DNA of 64,000 bases from Phycisphaerales bacterium (GTDB lineage Bacteria; Planctomycetota; Phycisphaerae; Phycisphaerales; UBA1924), in NCBI GenBank assembly GCA_029260345.1, contig JAJDDK010000004.1, forward strand, positions 124,001 through 188,000. Reading direction: 5' to 3'. Positions 8,550 to 16,290 of the stretch are shown here, piece by piece (within the stretch, counting starts at the first letter, position 1; the number at the start of each line of letters is the position of its first letter). The notes under the pieces are model-generated. The model ran no database searches and was not told the origin of the DNA. It saw nothing but the letters and a program-made list of their open reading frames with translations. The position numbers and the translations under genes were made by a program.

Positions 8550-10249
8550 GCACTCATCCTCAATGCGGCGGCGTCGTTGTTCACGGCGGGCTCATCGTCG
8601 AGCACCATGCGCACCTTCCAGAGCTCATCGATCGTGGTCAGCCCGATACGCGCTTTTTCAAGACCGTCATCAAACATGGACCGCATGCCAGCGCCGATGG
8701 CAAACTCTTTGAGTTCGCGCGAGCTGGCGCCCTCCTCGATCAGCGTCTGCACCTTTGGTGTAATCGGAAGCATTTCGTAGAGGCCGACGCGCCCGTGGTA
8801 ACCAGTGTTGAGGCACTTCACGCAGCCGACGCCGCGCTGCATGCCCTGGACATCATCTGCGCTAAGGTTTAGGGCGCGCATGGCTTCGTCGCTTGGCGTT
8901 TCCGGTTTGGCGCAGGAAGGGCACACCCGGCGCACGACGCGCTGCGCAACGACGCAGAGGAGCGCGGAGTTGATCGCAAAAGGCGGCAATCCGAAATCGC
9001 GCAAGCGAGCGATGGCGCTGACCGCGTCGTTGGTGTGGAGTGTGGACAACAAGAGATGACCAGTGAGCGCCGCCTGAATCGCAATCTGTGCTGTTTCCTG
9101 ATCGCGGATTTCACCGATGAGAATGACGTCGGGGTCCTGACGAAGAATGGATCGCAAAGCACCGGAGAACGTCAGACCGACTTCGGGATGCACCTGCGTT
9201 TGGCGCACCATGGGCAGTCGAATTTCAACGGGATCTTCGATCGTCATCAGGTTGCGATCGGGCGTGTTGAGTTTGGAGAGACCGGTGTAGAGCGTGGTCG
9301 TCTTGCCGGCGCCGGTCGGGCCGGTCACCAGAATCATGCCGTGGGGCATCGCCAGCACGTTTTCCAGTTTGCTGATGATGGACGTGGGCATGCCGAGTTC
9401 GTGAAAGTCTTTCAGCGATGTGCCTTGTCGCAGGAGACGCAACACGACGTTTTCGCCGCACACGGTTGGGATGGTGCTGACGCGCACGTCAATCGGGCCG
9501 GACGCATGCTGAAACCGAAATTTGCCATCCTGCGGGCGGCGCGTCTGCATCAGATCTAAACCAGCCATCACCTTGATGCGCTGCACGATGCCCGCGTGCG
9601 CGCCAATGCCGGGGCCTTGGCGTGATTGCAAGACGCCATCGATGCGCGAGCGAATCATTAAGGAATGCTCGTCGGGATTGATATGAATGTCGCTGGCGTC
9701 TTCGTCCACGGCTCGCCGGATGATTTGATTCACAGCGGCGACGATCGGCTCTTCGCCGGTGGTCAGATCCGATGCATCTGATGATTCGTCGATGCGCTGG
9801 GCGCCGACGCTTGACGCCAGGCTATACGCACGCGAAATCAGCGCACGCAGTGGCTCTTCATCGCACAGCACGGTGACGACATCAGCCTTGAGCACTTGCC
9901 GCACCGCATCGACGGCGCGCAGATTGAGTGGATCCACCATGCCGACGGTGACGACGCCTTCAACATTGAACAGCGGGAAGGCGCCATGCTTCTCCGCCGC
10001 AGAGCGCGGCATGAGCTCGGCATTGTTGTTGTCGATGTCGTACGCCTCGATATCCACGAATGGGGATTCGCAGATGGCGGCACGGGTGATGGCGATCTCA
10101 CGTGAGTCAACAACGCCCAGCGCTTGCAGCGCTTCGATCGAACCGATGCCTTCGCGCTCCGCATGCGCGCGGCTGCGTTCGACGTCCGCATCGGAAATGC
10201 GGCCGCGATCGAGCAGGTCGCGCACGACGAATTCGCTGGCGTCAAGCAC
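8546..10249 (-). CDS. gspE: GspE/PilB secretion ATPase (cluster A)
   Basis: 567 residues. An N-terminal MshEN/T2SSE-N domain (residues 1-150) precedes the ATPase: Walker A GPTGAGKT at 310-317, Walker B ILIGEIRD at 376-383, HxxxTN-type LHTNDAVSAIARL near 405, and a zinc tetracysteine (C443, C446, C476, C479). It hydrolyses ATP in the cytoplasm to drive pseudopilus assembly. The GTG at 10249 is chosen because GGAGG lies 9 bases upstream and the overlap with pilZ is short; a further upstream ATG at 10306 is possible but unsupported. Confidence 0.92.
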   Translation of the reverse strand: MLDASEFVVRDLLDRGRISDADVERSRAHAEREGIGSIEALQALGVVDSREIAITRAAICESPFVDIEAYDIDNNNAELMPRSAAEKHGAFPLFNVEGVVTVGMVDPLNLRAVDAVRQVLKADVVTVLCDEEPLRALISRAYSLASSVGAQRIDESSDASDLTTGEEPIVAAVNQIIRRAVDEDASDIHINPDEHSLMIRSRIDGVLQSRQGPGIGAHAGIVQRIKVMAGLDLMQTRRPQDGKFRFQHASGPIDVRVSTIPTVCGENVVLRLLRQGTSLKDFHELGMPTSIISKLENVLAMPHGMILVTGPTGAGKTTTLYTGLSKLNTPDRNLMTIEDPVEIRLPMVRQTQVHPEVGLTFSGALRSILRQDPDVILIGEIRDQETAQIAIQAALTGHLLLSTLHTNDAVSAIARLRDFGLPPFAINSALLCVVAQRVVRRVCPSCAKPETPSDEAMRALNLSADDVQGMQRGVGCVKCLNTGYHGRVGLYEMLPITPKVQTLIEEGASSRELKEFAIGAGMRSMFDDGLEKARIGLTTIDELWKVRMVLDDEPAVNNDAAALRMSA

Positions 10250-10652
10250 GTGCGACGCCCTCCAGCGAAGCGAGGAACTCCTGCACTCGGCGCATGGACG
10301 GCTCATCGTGATGTTCGAAGGACAATCCGATGAGATACGTAGGTTGGCGATCCGTCATAACGACGCGCTTGACTCGAAGTGTCGTCTCAAAAATTGGAGA
10401 GGCGCTGCTGTCACCGGCGCGCAAGACGCGCAGGTCCACGAGCGATTGCTTCGGGAAGAACACTTCAGAAAGAACGCCAAGCCCGCCGGCGCTGGCGTCC
10501 ACCAGTGTGGCGCCGACGCGACCATTCACGAGTGACACTTTCGCAGAGAGCCGCACGGCGGACTCATGCGCTACGGCCATCACGAGTTCGCACGGCAGCG
10601 CGATCTCATGCCGCTGCGCGTGCCGAATGATGAGTCCACGATCTTGCGACAC
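10242..10652 (-). CDS. PilZ-domain c-di-GMP receptor-like protein
   Basis: 136 residues with the start of a PilZ fold. RHAQRHEIALPCEL resembles the RxxxR switch. GATLVDASAGGLGVLSE resembles the (D/N)xSxxG motif with D, S and G present. PTYLIGLSFEH follows as the last strand. Family members bind c-di-GMP and often control pili or secretion. The GTG at 10652 fits the motif position and GGGAGG just upstream; a longer reading to 10754 adds a segment with no PilZ similarity. As first gene of the cluster A operon it could set the machine's activity. Binding itself is not shown by sequence. Confidence 0.7.
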   Translation of the reverse strand: MSQDRGLIIRHAQRHEIALPCELVMAVAHESAVRLSAKVSLVNGRVGATLVDASAGGLGVLSEVFFPKQSLVDLRVLRAGDSSASPIFETTLRVKRVVMTDRQPTYLIGLSFEHHDEPSMRRVQEFLASLEGVARA

Positions 10653-10943
10653 AGCTCCTCCCTCACAACCGGCGCGCGGCGCCCGCGCAAGCGGACACCA
10701 CCCGACCGATCCATCGGGCGATGCGGACCGGTAATTCACCCCGGCGAGCCGCATGCCACCGGCAGGCCTGCAGGTTGTGAGGATTGGGCGATAACACCGG
10801 CATGACCAGCGCTCGGAGGATGATTTCCTGCGACAAGCGCTTTTCGTTGAAAACGCAATAGCGGACCTTCAAATCGGAACAGTCGTATGCTGCCAGCGAA
10901 CCGCGAATCGCGCGGCGTCCGCCTCGCTTGGAAAGGTCCGAAC

Positions 10944-11582
10944 ATGATTCTGATCCACTGTGATCGCTGCGAACAGAAACTGACCTTTGGCGATGAATTC
11001 GCCGGTCAGAAAGTGGAATGCCCGCATTGCGGTGACATGAACAAGTTGCCGGCGTCCGGCGAAGCCGCACCGACGTCGTCTGCGGCGCCCGATCGGGCGG
11101 CGGCTCACGGTTTGCCGCCGGATGATGGGCCGGAGACGCGCGTGATCACAGTGCGCCCGTCACTGATTCGCAGCCGCCCGTTTCTCGCGGCGGCGCTTGG
11201 GCTGGCGCCGCTGGCGCTGATGATCGCGCTGTGGATCATGATCCCGAGCGACAAGCGGCCGGTGTGGGTGCTGGTGGCGCTGCCGGCGCTAGGGTGGCTG
11301 GTGCTTGGGAGCTGGGCGCTGTTTGTTCGCATTTCAACGTCACTGGAGATCACAAACAAGCGCACGGTGATTCATGAGGGCCTACTGAGCCGCTCGACGA
11401 GTGAAGTGCTGCACGACCATGTGCGCAATATTGAGATTGATCAGTCGTTCATCAATCGCGTGTGCCGCGTCGGGAAGATTGGGATTTCGAGTTCGGGTCA
11501 GGATGGGATTGAGGTCGAGTGCGAGCACATTCCCGACCCGCGGCGGCTGAAGGAAGTGATTGATTTGTACCGGCCGCTGTGA
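10944..11582 (+). CDS. Membrane protein with zinc ribbon and bacterial PH (YdbS-like) domain
   Basis: 212 residues. The N-terminus has a zinc ribbon, CDRCEQKLTF...CPHCGD. Two membrane helices follow (about 92-115 and 124-148: LAAALGLAPLALMIALWIMI and VLVALPALGWLVLGSWALF), then a bPH2/DUF304 domain with LEITNKRTVIHEGLLSRST and the typical DHVRNIEIDQSFINRV segment. The domain is common in envelope proteins of unknown task. The start at 10944 is supported by GAAAGG seven bases upstream. It is divergent from the cluster A operon across 291 bases in which I see no clear promoter. Confidence 0.8.
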   Translation: MILIHCDRCEQKLTFGDEFAGQKVECPHCGDMNKLPASGEAAPTSSAAPDRAAAHGLPPDDGPETRVITVRPSLIRSRPFLAAALGLAPLALMIALWIMIPSDKRPVWVLVALPALGWLVLGSWALFVRISTSLEITNKRTVIHEGLLSRSTSEVLHDHVRNIEIDQSFINRVCRVGKIGISSSGQDGIEVECEHIPDPRRLKEVIDLYRPL

Positions 11583-11619
11583 GGGGCGCCGAACTTAAGA
11601 ATATAAGCTCAATGTAATT

Positions 11620-11722
11620 TCAACGATGCCGTGGTCTTGACTGTCCTTAGTCAAGGCCACGCGTTCAGCGTAATTGGATGATTCATCGTGGCCTTGTCCG
11701 AAGACGGACAAGACCACGGCGC
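11620..11722 (+). repeat. Double-hairpin element, copy 1
   Basis: It contains two adjacent 12-base stems: GTGGTCTTGACT / AGTCAAGGCCAC and GTGGCCTTGTCC / GGACAAGACCAC. The whole unit is also palindromic because its outer ends are complementary. Copy 2 at 11878-11980 matches it over 103 bases with about four differences, at the edges. Confidence 0.85.
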
Positions 11723-11755
11723 CATTGACATGGACGCCCAACTGAGATGAACGCT

Positions 11756-11855
11756 CAACGCCCCTCACCCCGGCCCTCTCCCGGGGGAGAGGGAGTCAGA
11801 ACCCTTCTCCCCCCGGGAGAAGGTGGCGACGCGCAGCGTCGACGGATGAGGGGAA
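11756..11855 (+). repeat. CCCTCACCCCGG palindromic element, full copy
   Basis: It reads CCCCTCACCCCGGCCCTC, a CTCCCGGGGGAG palindrome, a second CTTCTCCCCCCGGGAGAAG palindrome and a terminal GGATGAGGGG that complements the start. This is the architecture of dispersed intergenic REP-like elements in many GC-rich genomes. The first 41 bases recur at 12014-12054. Confidence 0.75.
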
Positions 11856-11877
11856 ACCAGTGCAAAGTGATGCTCTT

Positions 11878-11980
11878 CAATGGTGCCGTGGTCTTGACTG
11901 TCCTTAGTCAAGGCCACGCGTTCAGCGTAATTGGATGATTCATCGTGGCCTTGTCCGAAGACGGACAAGACCACGGCACC
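11878..11980 (+). repeat. Double-hairpin element, copy 2
   Basis: Direct repeat of 11620-11722. Here the outermost arms are perfect: GGTGCCGTGGTCTTG at the left and CAAGACCACGGCACC at the right. The difference from copy 1 (CGATGCC/GGCGCC) makes copy 2 the better palindrome. Confidence 0.85.
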
Positions 11981-12013
11981 GTAGGAAAGTCTGATCAAGC
12001 CAGATTGTTTACG

Positions 12014-12054
12014 CAACGCCCCTCACCCCGGCCCTCTCCCGGGGGAGAGGGAGT
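12014..12054 (+). repeat. CCCTCACCCCGG palindromic element, half copy
   Basis: Identical to 11756-11796, then similarity stops and the 3' end of the DUF418 gene begins 21 bases later. The missing second half suggests truncation or recombination between the two copies. Confidence 0.75.
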
Positions 12055-12075
12055 AGGAAGCGACCCTGCATAGCG

Positions 12076-13425
12076 TCACGCGCGGCGCATGGGTTGCATT
12101 CGCCAGTACGTCAAACTGCGCCACACCCATTCCGCCGGGCCAAAGCGGAAATAGCGCAACCAGATCGGGCTGACAATCAATTGCAGCAACCACACCGAAC
12201 CGACGACGCTGATCAATTGCGTCCGATCAAGCGACGCGAAGTAGTCAAAGCCATAGCCATAGAAAATTGTCGTGGCGATGATGGACTGCATCAGATAATT
12301 CGTCAGCGCCATGCGCCCGACCGCGGCCAGCGCACCGAGCAGCCAATCCATCGCACCCGACTTGCACCACAGCATGATCATGCAGACGTGCCCGAACGCG
12401 ACAAACATGCTGCCGATGTAGTTGTAGTTGAAGTCCTGCGTCCACATGGCGATGCCGTCGAAGTCGTGCGCGATGAACTGCGTCACGCCGAAGCCCACCA
12501 GCGGGAAACCCACCGCATACCCAACCGCGGCGCCGATTCCATAAAAACGCATCGACCTCGCCGCACTGAACACGCCGAGCTTGTACAAGCCCATGCCAAT
12601 GAGCAACATGCCGCCGATGCGCCAGATCCCCCACATCAGGAAATAGAACGTCTGGAACATCATGACGCCCGGCGCCTGCTCTTCGCGAATCTCGAGCCAC
12701 GACCCGTGATGCGCCTCGATCTGTCGCTCAACTTCCTCCTGCGGCGGATCAAAGAACAGCCGCGACTCCCCCCACGCTTCAATCGCTTCTTCCTGCTCCT
12801 CAGTCAATTCTTCGCCGGCGTCTTCAGCAACTTGCGCCTCCAACGCCGCGCTTCGGACTTCATTCATCGCGACGCCGTTCATCATCGCGATCGGCATCGC
12901 GGGGAGCGTCAGCAGCACACCCGCAATCAGCAGTGTCTTCGCTGATTTCTTGCGCATGAAGAACAGAATCATCCCCGCCGTTGCATAATTCACGAGGATG
13001 TCGCCGTACCAGATCAGGTAGCCGTGGGCGGCGCCGATAAGCAGCAGCCACACCATGCGCCGGTAGTAGAGTTCCGCCGAGGCGCCGGCGCGCCGCTCGG
13101 CGCGTTCGGTGAAGATGATGATCCCGGCGCCGAAGAGCATCGAGAAGATCGACATCATCTTCATGTCAAAGAACAGGTGCGACCCGAGCCACACGCCGAA
13201 ATCCGCGCTGGTCGCTTCGCCGTTCCAGTGCGGGTTGCCGTACGCGACGAAGGGCAGCGCAAAGCCCGCGATGTTCATGACGAAGATGCCCAGCAGCGCG
13301 AAGCCGCGCAGCACATCGATGGAGAGAATGCGCTCACGCCCCGAGACCGGCGCGGCGGCAAGCTCGGCCGGAGGCGGCGCGGGTTCAGATGGCAGGTCGG
13401 CGTCCGTGCGAGGCGTCTCGTTCAT
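12076..13425 (-). CDS. DUF418 (YeiB-family) multi-pass membrane protein
   Basis: 449 residues. After a proline/alanine-rich cytoplasmic start comes RILSIDVLRGFALLGIFVMN, the DUF418/acyltransferase-like first helix with the conserved DxxRGxALLGI pattern. At least eight hydrophobic helices follow and the C-terminal DUF418 block contains GRMALTNYLMQSI and WLRYFRFGPAEWVWRSLTY, both family signatures. An acidic loop (EELTEEQEEAIEAW) separates the halves. Members are predicted membrane transferases or transporters of unknown substrate. The start at 13425 is the first that begins just before the conserved domain. Confidence 0.88.
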   Translation of the reverse strand: MNETPRTDADLPSEPAPPPAELAAAPVSGRERILSIDVLRGFALLGIFVMNIAGFALPFVAYGNPHWNGEATSADFGVWLGSHLFFDMKMMSIFSMLFGAGIIIFTERAERRAGASAELYYRRMVWLLLIGAAHGYLIWYGDILVNYATAGMILFFMRKKSAKTLLIAGVLLTLPAMPIAMMNGVAMNEVRSAALEAQVAEDAGEELTEEQEEAIEAWGESRLFFDPPQEEVERQIEAHHGSWLEIREEQAPGVMMFQTFYFLMWGIWRIGGMLLIGMGLYKLGVFSAARSMRFYGIGAAVGYAVGFPLVGFGVTQFIAHDFDGIAMWTQDFNYNYIGSMFVAFGHVCMIMLWCKSGAMDWLLGALAAVGRMALTNYLMQSIIATTIFYGYGFDYFASLDRTQLISVVGSVWLLQLIVSPIWLRYFRFGPAEWVWRSLTYWRMQPMRRA

Positions 13426-13728
13426 GCGGGCAAAGTACCGAGGGCGTGCGGGCGGCGCCGCGGGCTGCAAACACGGCGATGGATGCGGTTTTTGACGCCG
13501 GAGAACCGGTTCGGGGTGGTGTCCAAGTGAACTGAACATAATCCGTACATAAGAAATAATTATGGTTATCGGCCAAAAAGTTGTTGCCTGTTCGGGGGGG
13601 GGGGGCTGGTGTAGACTTCGGGTGTGAGCCGCGAGCGGCGCGAGGAGGCGCTGCATTTCGGTGAGTGGTCGGCTGGTGAACTTGGCGTCGTCGATCTGGT
13701 GACGATGGCGCCTAGCTGGAGCAGCGCC
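13426..13728 (+). other. 303-base divergent spacer with a 12-G tract
   Basis: Separates DUF418 (minus) and the FG-GAP gene (plus). An AT-rich block lies at 13536-13572. A run of 12 guanines lies at 13594-13605 between TTGTTG (13581) and TAGACT (13612). No gene is seen; in-frame codons from 13624 precede the FG-GAP signal peptide and look like leader. Confidence 0.7.
13594..13605 (+). repeat. Homopolymer G12 tract upstream of a surface-protein gene
   Basis: Twelve consecutive G residues about 125 bases before the ATG at 13729. No other run of this length was noticed in the window. It sits in a position where length change could alter promoter spacing. Confidence 0.8.
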
Positions 13729-15048
13729 ATGAGGGTGCGCAAGACTTGGTTGTTTTCTCTGAGCGCTGCGGCAGTAGTGACGGCAGGCTCGAACGCTTCG
13801 GATTTTCTTGGTTTCTTTACAGCGTCGCCTATTCCGTCCGGCGGCGACAATCACACCATTGAAGCGGCTGATCTGAATGGCGACGGCCTCGCTGATCTGG
13901 TGCTGCCGAATTTTGAAGTCAATCTCGACAGTGTCACCGTCGTGTTGAATAGAGGCGGGGGCATGTTCGGCGCTCCCATTCTTATTGACCTTGGCGCCAG
14001 ACCAACAGCGGCGCGTACGGCGGATGTCGATTTGGACGGGGACCTTGATATATGTGCGATTGCATCTGATGGGATGCTCATTCCACGGCTTTACGTATTG
14101 CTCAATGATGGAGCGGCAGACTTCATACCGAGTAACTCGTTTCTCATCGCCGGACACGCTCGACAACTCAGAATTGCAGACCTGAACGGAGACGGCGCAC
14201 CGGATGCGGTGACCGTGAATCACGGCTCCAGCAACATTTCGATACTTATGGGCGACGGAATAGGCGGGTTCCTGCCGCAATCGGTCCACCTGGCGGGGCA
14301 AGTGCCTGCGGACGTTGCGATCGGCGACATCAATCTTGATGGAGTAATCGATATCGTCATTGCCAATGCATTTAGTCGAGACATTTCGTTCCTGATCAAT
14401 GATGGAATGGGCGGATTTCCGGCGGAATCGACATACACGATCGAGTTGTTGCCGCGCCCTGGCTCAAAGTTTGTTTCAGACCCTTCTGCCATGACCATTC
14501 ATGATTTCAATGGTGACGGTGTGAACGATCTCGTCGTTGCTCACGGCGGACCAATTTGGGAGCTGTTTCTTGGCGATGGATCAGGACAGCTATTAGAACC
14601 AATTTCCATTTCCGCACCGGCGGGAATGGTTGATGTGATTTCGAGCGATCTTGATCAAGACGGCGATCTGGATTTGATGTTCACCCAGCCACTGGATCGA
14701 ACAATGGCGGTGTGGCTAAATGACGGCAATGCAAACTTCACTCTCGCACAAGAGATTCCCACACTCATCGAACCGTGGGACATTGCAGTTGCCGACCTTG
14801 ACCTAGACGGTGACTTTGACGCGGCCGTCGCGCACCGGCTCGGCACGAATCTCGGCCTTCACTTCCAAGCCAGCGGACCATTTGCGCCGGATTTCAATGG
14901 CGACGGGGTGGTCAATGGAATTGATTTGGCACACCTGCTAGCACAATTGGGCGGGCCGGGCGATGCGGATGTCAATCGATCCGGGATGGTGGATGGGGCC
15001 GATCTGATGGCGGTTCTGTTTGAATGGGGCGCAATAACCAAGCGCTGA
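13729..15048 (+). CDS. Secreted FG-GAP/VCBS-repeat protein with dockerin-like C-terminus
   Basis: 439 residues. The signal peptide MRVRKTWLFSLSAAAVVTAG precedes about seven FG-GAP/VCBS calcium-binding blades, for example DLNGDGLADLVLPN, DLNGDGAPDAVTVN, DFNGDGVNDLVVAH and DLDLDGDFDAAVAH, which should close a beta propeller. The last about 60 residues form two EF-hand/dockerin-like halves: DFNGDGVVNGIDLAHLLAQL and DVNRSGMVDGADLMAVLFEW. The start at 13729 is chosen because the signal peptide begins there. Such propellers act in adhesion or carbohydrate contact at the surface; the ligand is unknown. Confidence 0.85.
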   Translation: MRVRKTWLFSLSAAAVVTAGSNASDFLGFFTASPIPSGGDNHTIEAADLNGDGLADLVLPNFEVNLDSVTVVLNRGGGMFGAPILIDLGARPTAARTADVDLDGDLDICAIASDGMLIPRLYVLLNDGAADFIPSNSFLIAGHARQLRIADLNGDGAPDAVTVNHGSSNISILMGDGIGGFLPQSVHLAGQVPADVAIGDINLDGVIDIVIANAFSRDISFLINDGMGGFPAESTYTIELLPRPGSKFVSDPSAMTIHDFNGDGVNDLVVAHGGPIWELFLGDGSGQLLEPISISAPAGMVDVISSDLDQDGDLDLMFTQPLDRTMAVWLNDGNANFTLAQEIPTLIEPWDIAVADLDLDGDFDAAVAHRLGTNLGLHFQASGPFAPDFNGDGVVNGIDLAHLLAQLGGPGDADVNRSGMVDGADLMAVLFEWGAITKR

Positions 15049-15205
15049 ATCGAGTTGTACTCAACCTTCGCGCAAAGCTGCACGGTGTCGGTGCGCGGCC
15101 TGACTTTCTATTGCGCAAGAGAACATCATCTCGCGGTTCCGGATCATGGCACGCTGAGTTTTGGGGGACTTTTCGGTTTGTGGATGTTCGGGGTCTCTTG
15201 GTGTG

Positions 15206-15240
15206 ATCCGCTTCCTGACGGGCGCGGTTCGGTTTTGTGG
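15206..15240 (+). repeat. CTTCCTNACGGGCGCGGTTCGG repeat, copy 1
   Basis: Shares CTTCCT, ACGGGCGCGGTTCGG and TTTTG with the next copy 38 bases downstream and with copies at 31291-31326 and 31422-31455. No coding role is evident. Confidence 0.75.
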
Positions 15241-15243
15241 GAA

Positions 15244-15278
15244 GGCGCTTCCTTACGGGCGCGGTTCGGTTTTGGTGG
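15244..15278 (+). repeat. CTTCCTNACGGGCGCGGTTCGG repeat, copy 2
   Basis: Tandem with copy 1. It runs into the 3' end of the HAD gene and encodes that protein's last residues (TKTEPRP) and stop, so the repeat has supplied the gene's C-terminus. Confidence 0.75.
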
Positions 15279-15990
15279 CGACCGCACCGACGGGCGCGGC
15301 GTTGATGAGCCACTCGAGGATCACTTCGGTGTCGGAGAGATCATCGGCGACGAGGTCGGCGCCGCTGGCTTCGAGGAGGGCGCGGTCGTGTCCGCCGGTG
15401 GCGACGGCGAGGGCGCGGCAGCCGTGGGCTTTGGCGCAGCGCACGTCGTGGATCGTGTCGCCGATGATGGTGATGTGGGCGAAGTCGAGGTCGGCGCCGC
15501 GCAGGTCGCGGTAGCGCTCGACGGCGACGGGCGGGAGGTGCTCGCGCAGGGCGGCTTCGTGCGGGGAATCGCAGCCCCAGACGCGCACATGGAAGTGTTC
15601 GATGTTGAGGCCCGCCGCGGCGATTTTGGCGGCGCCGGTTTCGGGGAAGTTGCCGGTGAGAAGGCCCAGGGTGATGTGCTGATGCGGGCGCAAGGCGTCG
15701 ATGAGTTCGGCGACGCCGGGGAGGGCGTGCGTCTTGCCGGGAGTGGCGAGACGGCGCTGTAGATGGCGGCCGTACGCGGCGCGGAGCTGATCGATGTGCG
15801 CGGTTTCGCAAGGCAGATCGTGGGCGGTCAGGACTTTGCGAAAGAGGACGGGGTCGAGGCCGCCGGCGTAGTCCACGAGGTCTTCGCGGAATTCGGCGCC
15901 GAATAGCTCGCGCCCGGCGTCGCCGACGGCGAGGACGCCCATGCGCTGGGTGCGGAGGAGCGTGCCGTCGATGTCAAAGAGGATGAGCAC
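15253..15990 (-). CDS. HAD-superfamily hydrolase (phosphoglycolate-phosphatase-like)
   Basis: 245 residues. Motif I is FDIDGTLLRT with nucleophile D6 and acid D8; motif II is LGLLTGNFP (Thr); motif IV is IIGDTIHDVRCAKAHGCRA with the D-x(3-4)-D acidic pair. A helical cap lies between motifs I and II, as in PGP/GPH phosphatases. The reaction is probably hydrolysis of a small phosphate ester; phosphoglycolate is only the family's best-known substrate. The last few residues are encoded by a dispersed repeat. The acylphosphatase gene lies 36 bases upstream on the same strand, suggesting co-transcription. Confidence 0.85.
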   Translation of the reverse strand: MLILFDIDGTLLRTQRMGVLAVGDAGRELFGAEFREDLVDYAGGLDPVLFRKVLTAHDLPCETAHIDQLRAAYGRHLQRRLATPGKTHALPGVAELIDALRPHQHITLGLLTGNFPETGAAKIAAAGLNIEHFHVRVWGCDSPHEAALREHLPPVAVERYRDLRGADLDFAHITIIGDTIHDVRCAKAHGCRALAVATGGHDRALLEASGADLVADDLSDTEVILEWLINAAPVGAVATKTEPRP

Positions 15991-16026
15991 GAGACACCCG
16001 GAGTAAGTGAAAGAAATCGAAGGGCG

Positions 16027-16290
16027 TCAGCGTATTTCGAAACCGGCGTAACGTCCGGAGGCGTCGTCCGTTTCGATTTTTTCGTTGCTGATTGAGTCCC
16101 GGAGGCGCTCGCGGAGTTCGGCCAGGTAGGCGCTGACAACTTCTTCCGGGCCCTCGGCGACGAGACGGACGCTGCCGTCCGCTTCATTACGCACCCAGCC
16201 GGCCACGCCGTGGGCGGAGGCCAGATTCTTCGCCGTGGCGCGGAACCCGACTCCCTGAACCCGGCCCATAAATGTGACTTCGCATCGCAT
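16027..16290 (-). CDS. acyP: Acylphosphatase
   Basis: 87 residues, the normal size (about 90). The signature GRVQGVGFRATA carries the catalytic R17, and GVAGWVRNEADGSV carries the catalytic N35. Both are intact. The enzyme hydrolyses the carboxyl-phosphate bond of acyl phosphates in the cytoplasm. The C-terminal part is slightly unusual (ISNEKIETDDASGRYAGFEIR-like) but keeps the final YxGFEIR strand. Confidence 0.92.
   Translation of the reverse strand: MRCEVTFMGRVQGVGFRATAKNLASAHGVAGWVRNEADGSVRLVAEGPEEVVSAYLAELRERLRDSISNEKIETDDASGRYAGFEIR

Larger units (their letters stand above)
11583..12075 (+). other. 493-base gene-free, repeat-rich spacer
   Basis: No credible gene. It holds two near-identical copies of a 103-base double-hairpin element and one and a half copies of a CCCTCACCCCGG-type palindromic element, in alternating order. 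Short frames here have no start signal and follow the palindromes. Confidence 0.8.

Noticed and set aside
11583-12075. Insertion sequence suggested by long inverted arms
   Set aside because: The arms belong to hairpins inside each 103-base unit; no transposase frame or target duplication is visible.
13426-14301. Long N-terminal extension of the DUF418 frame
   Set aside because: The extension is antisense to the FG-GAP gene, has no membrane or domain signal, and a normal start exists at 13425.
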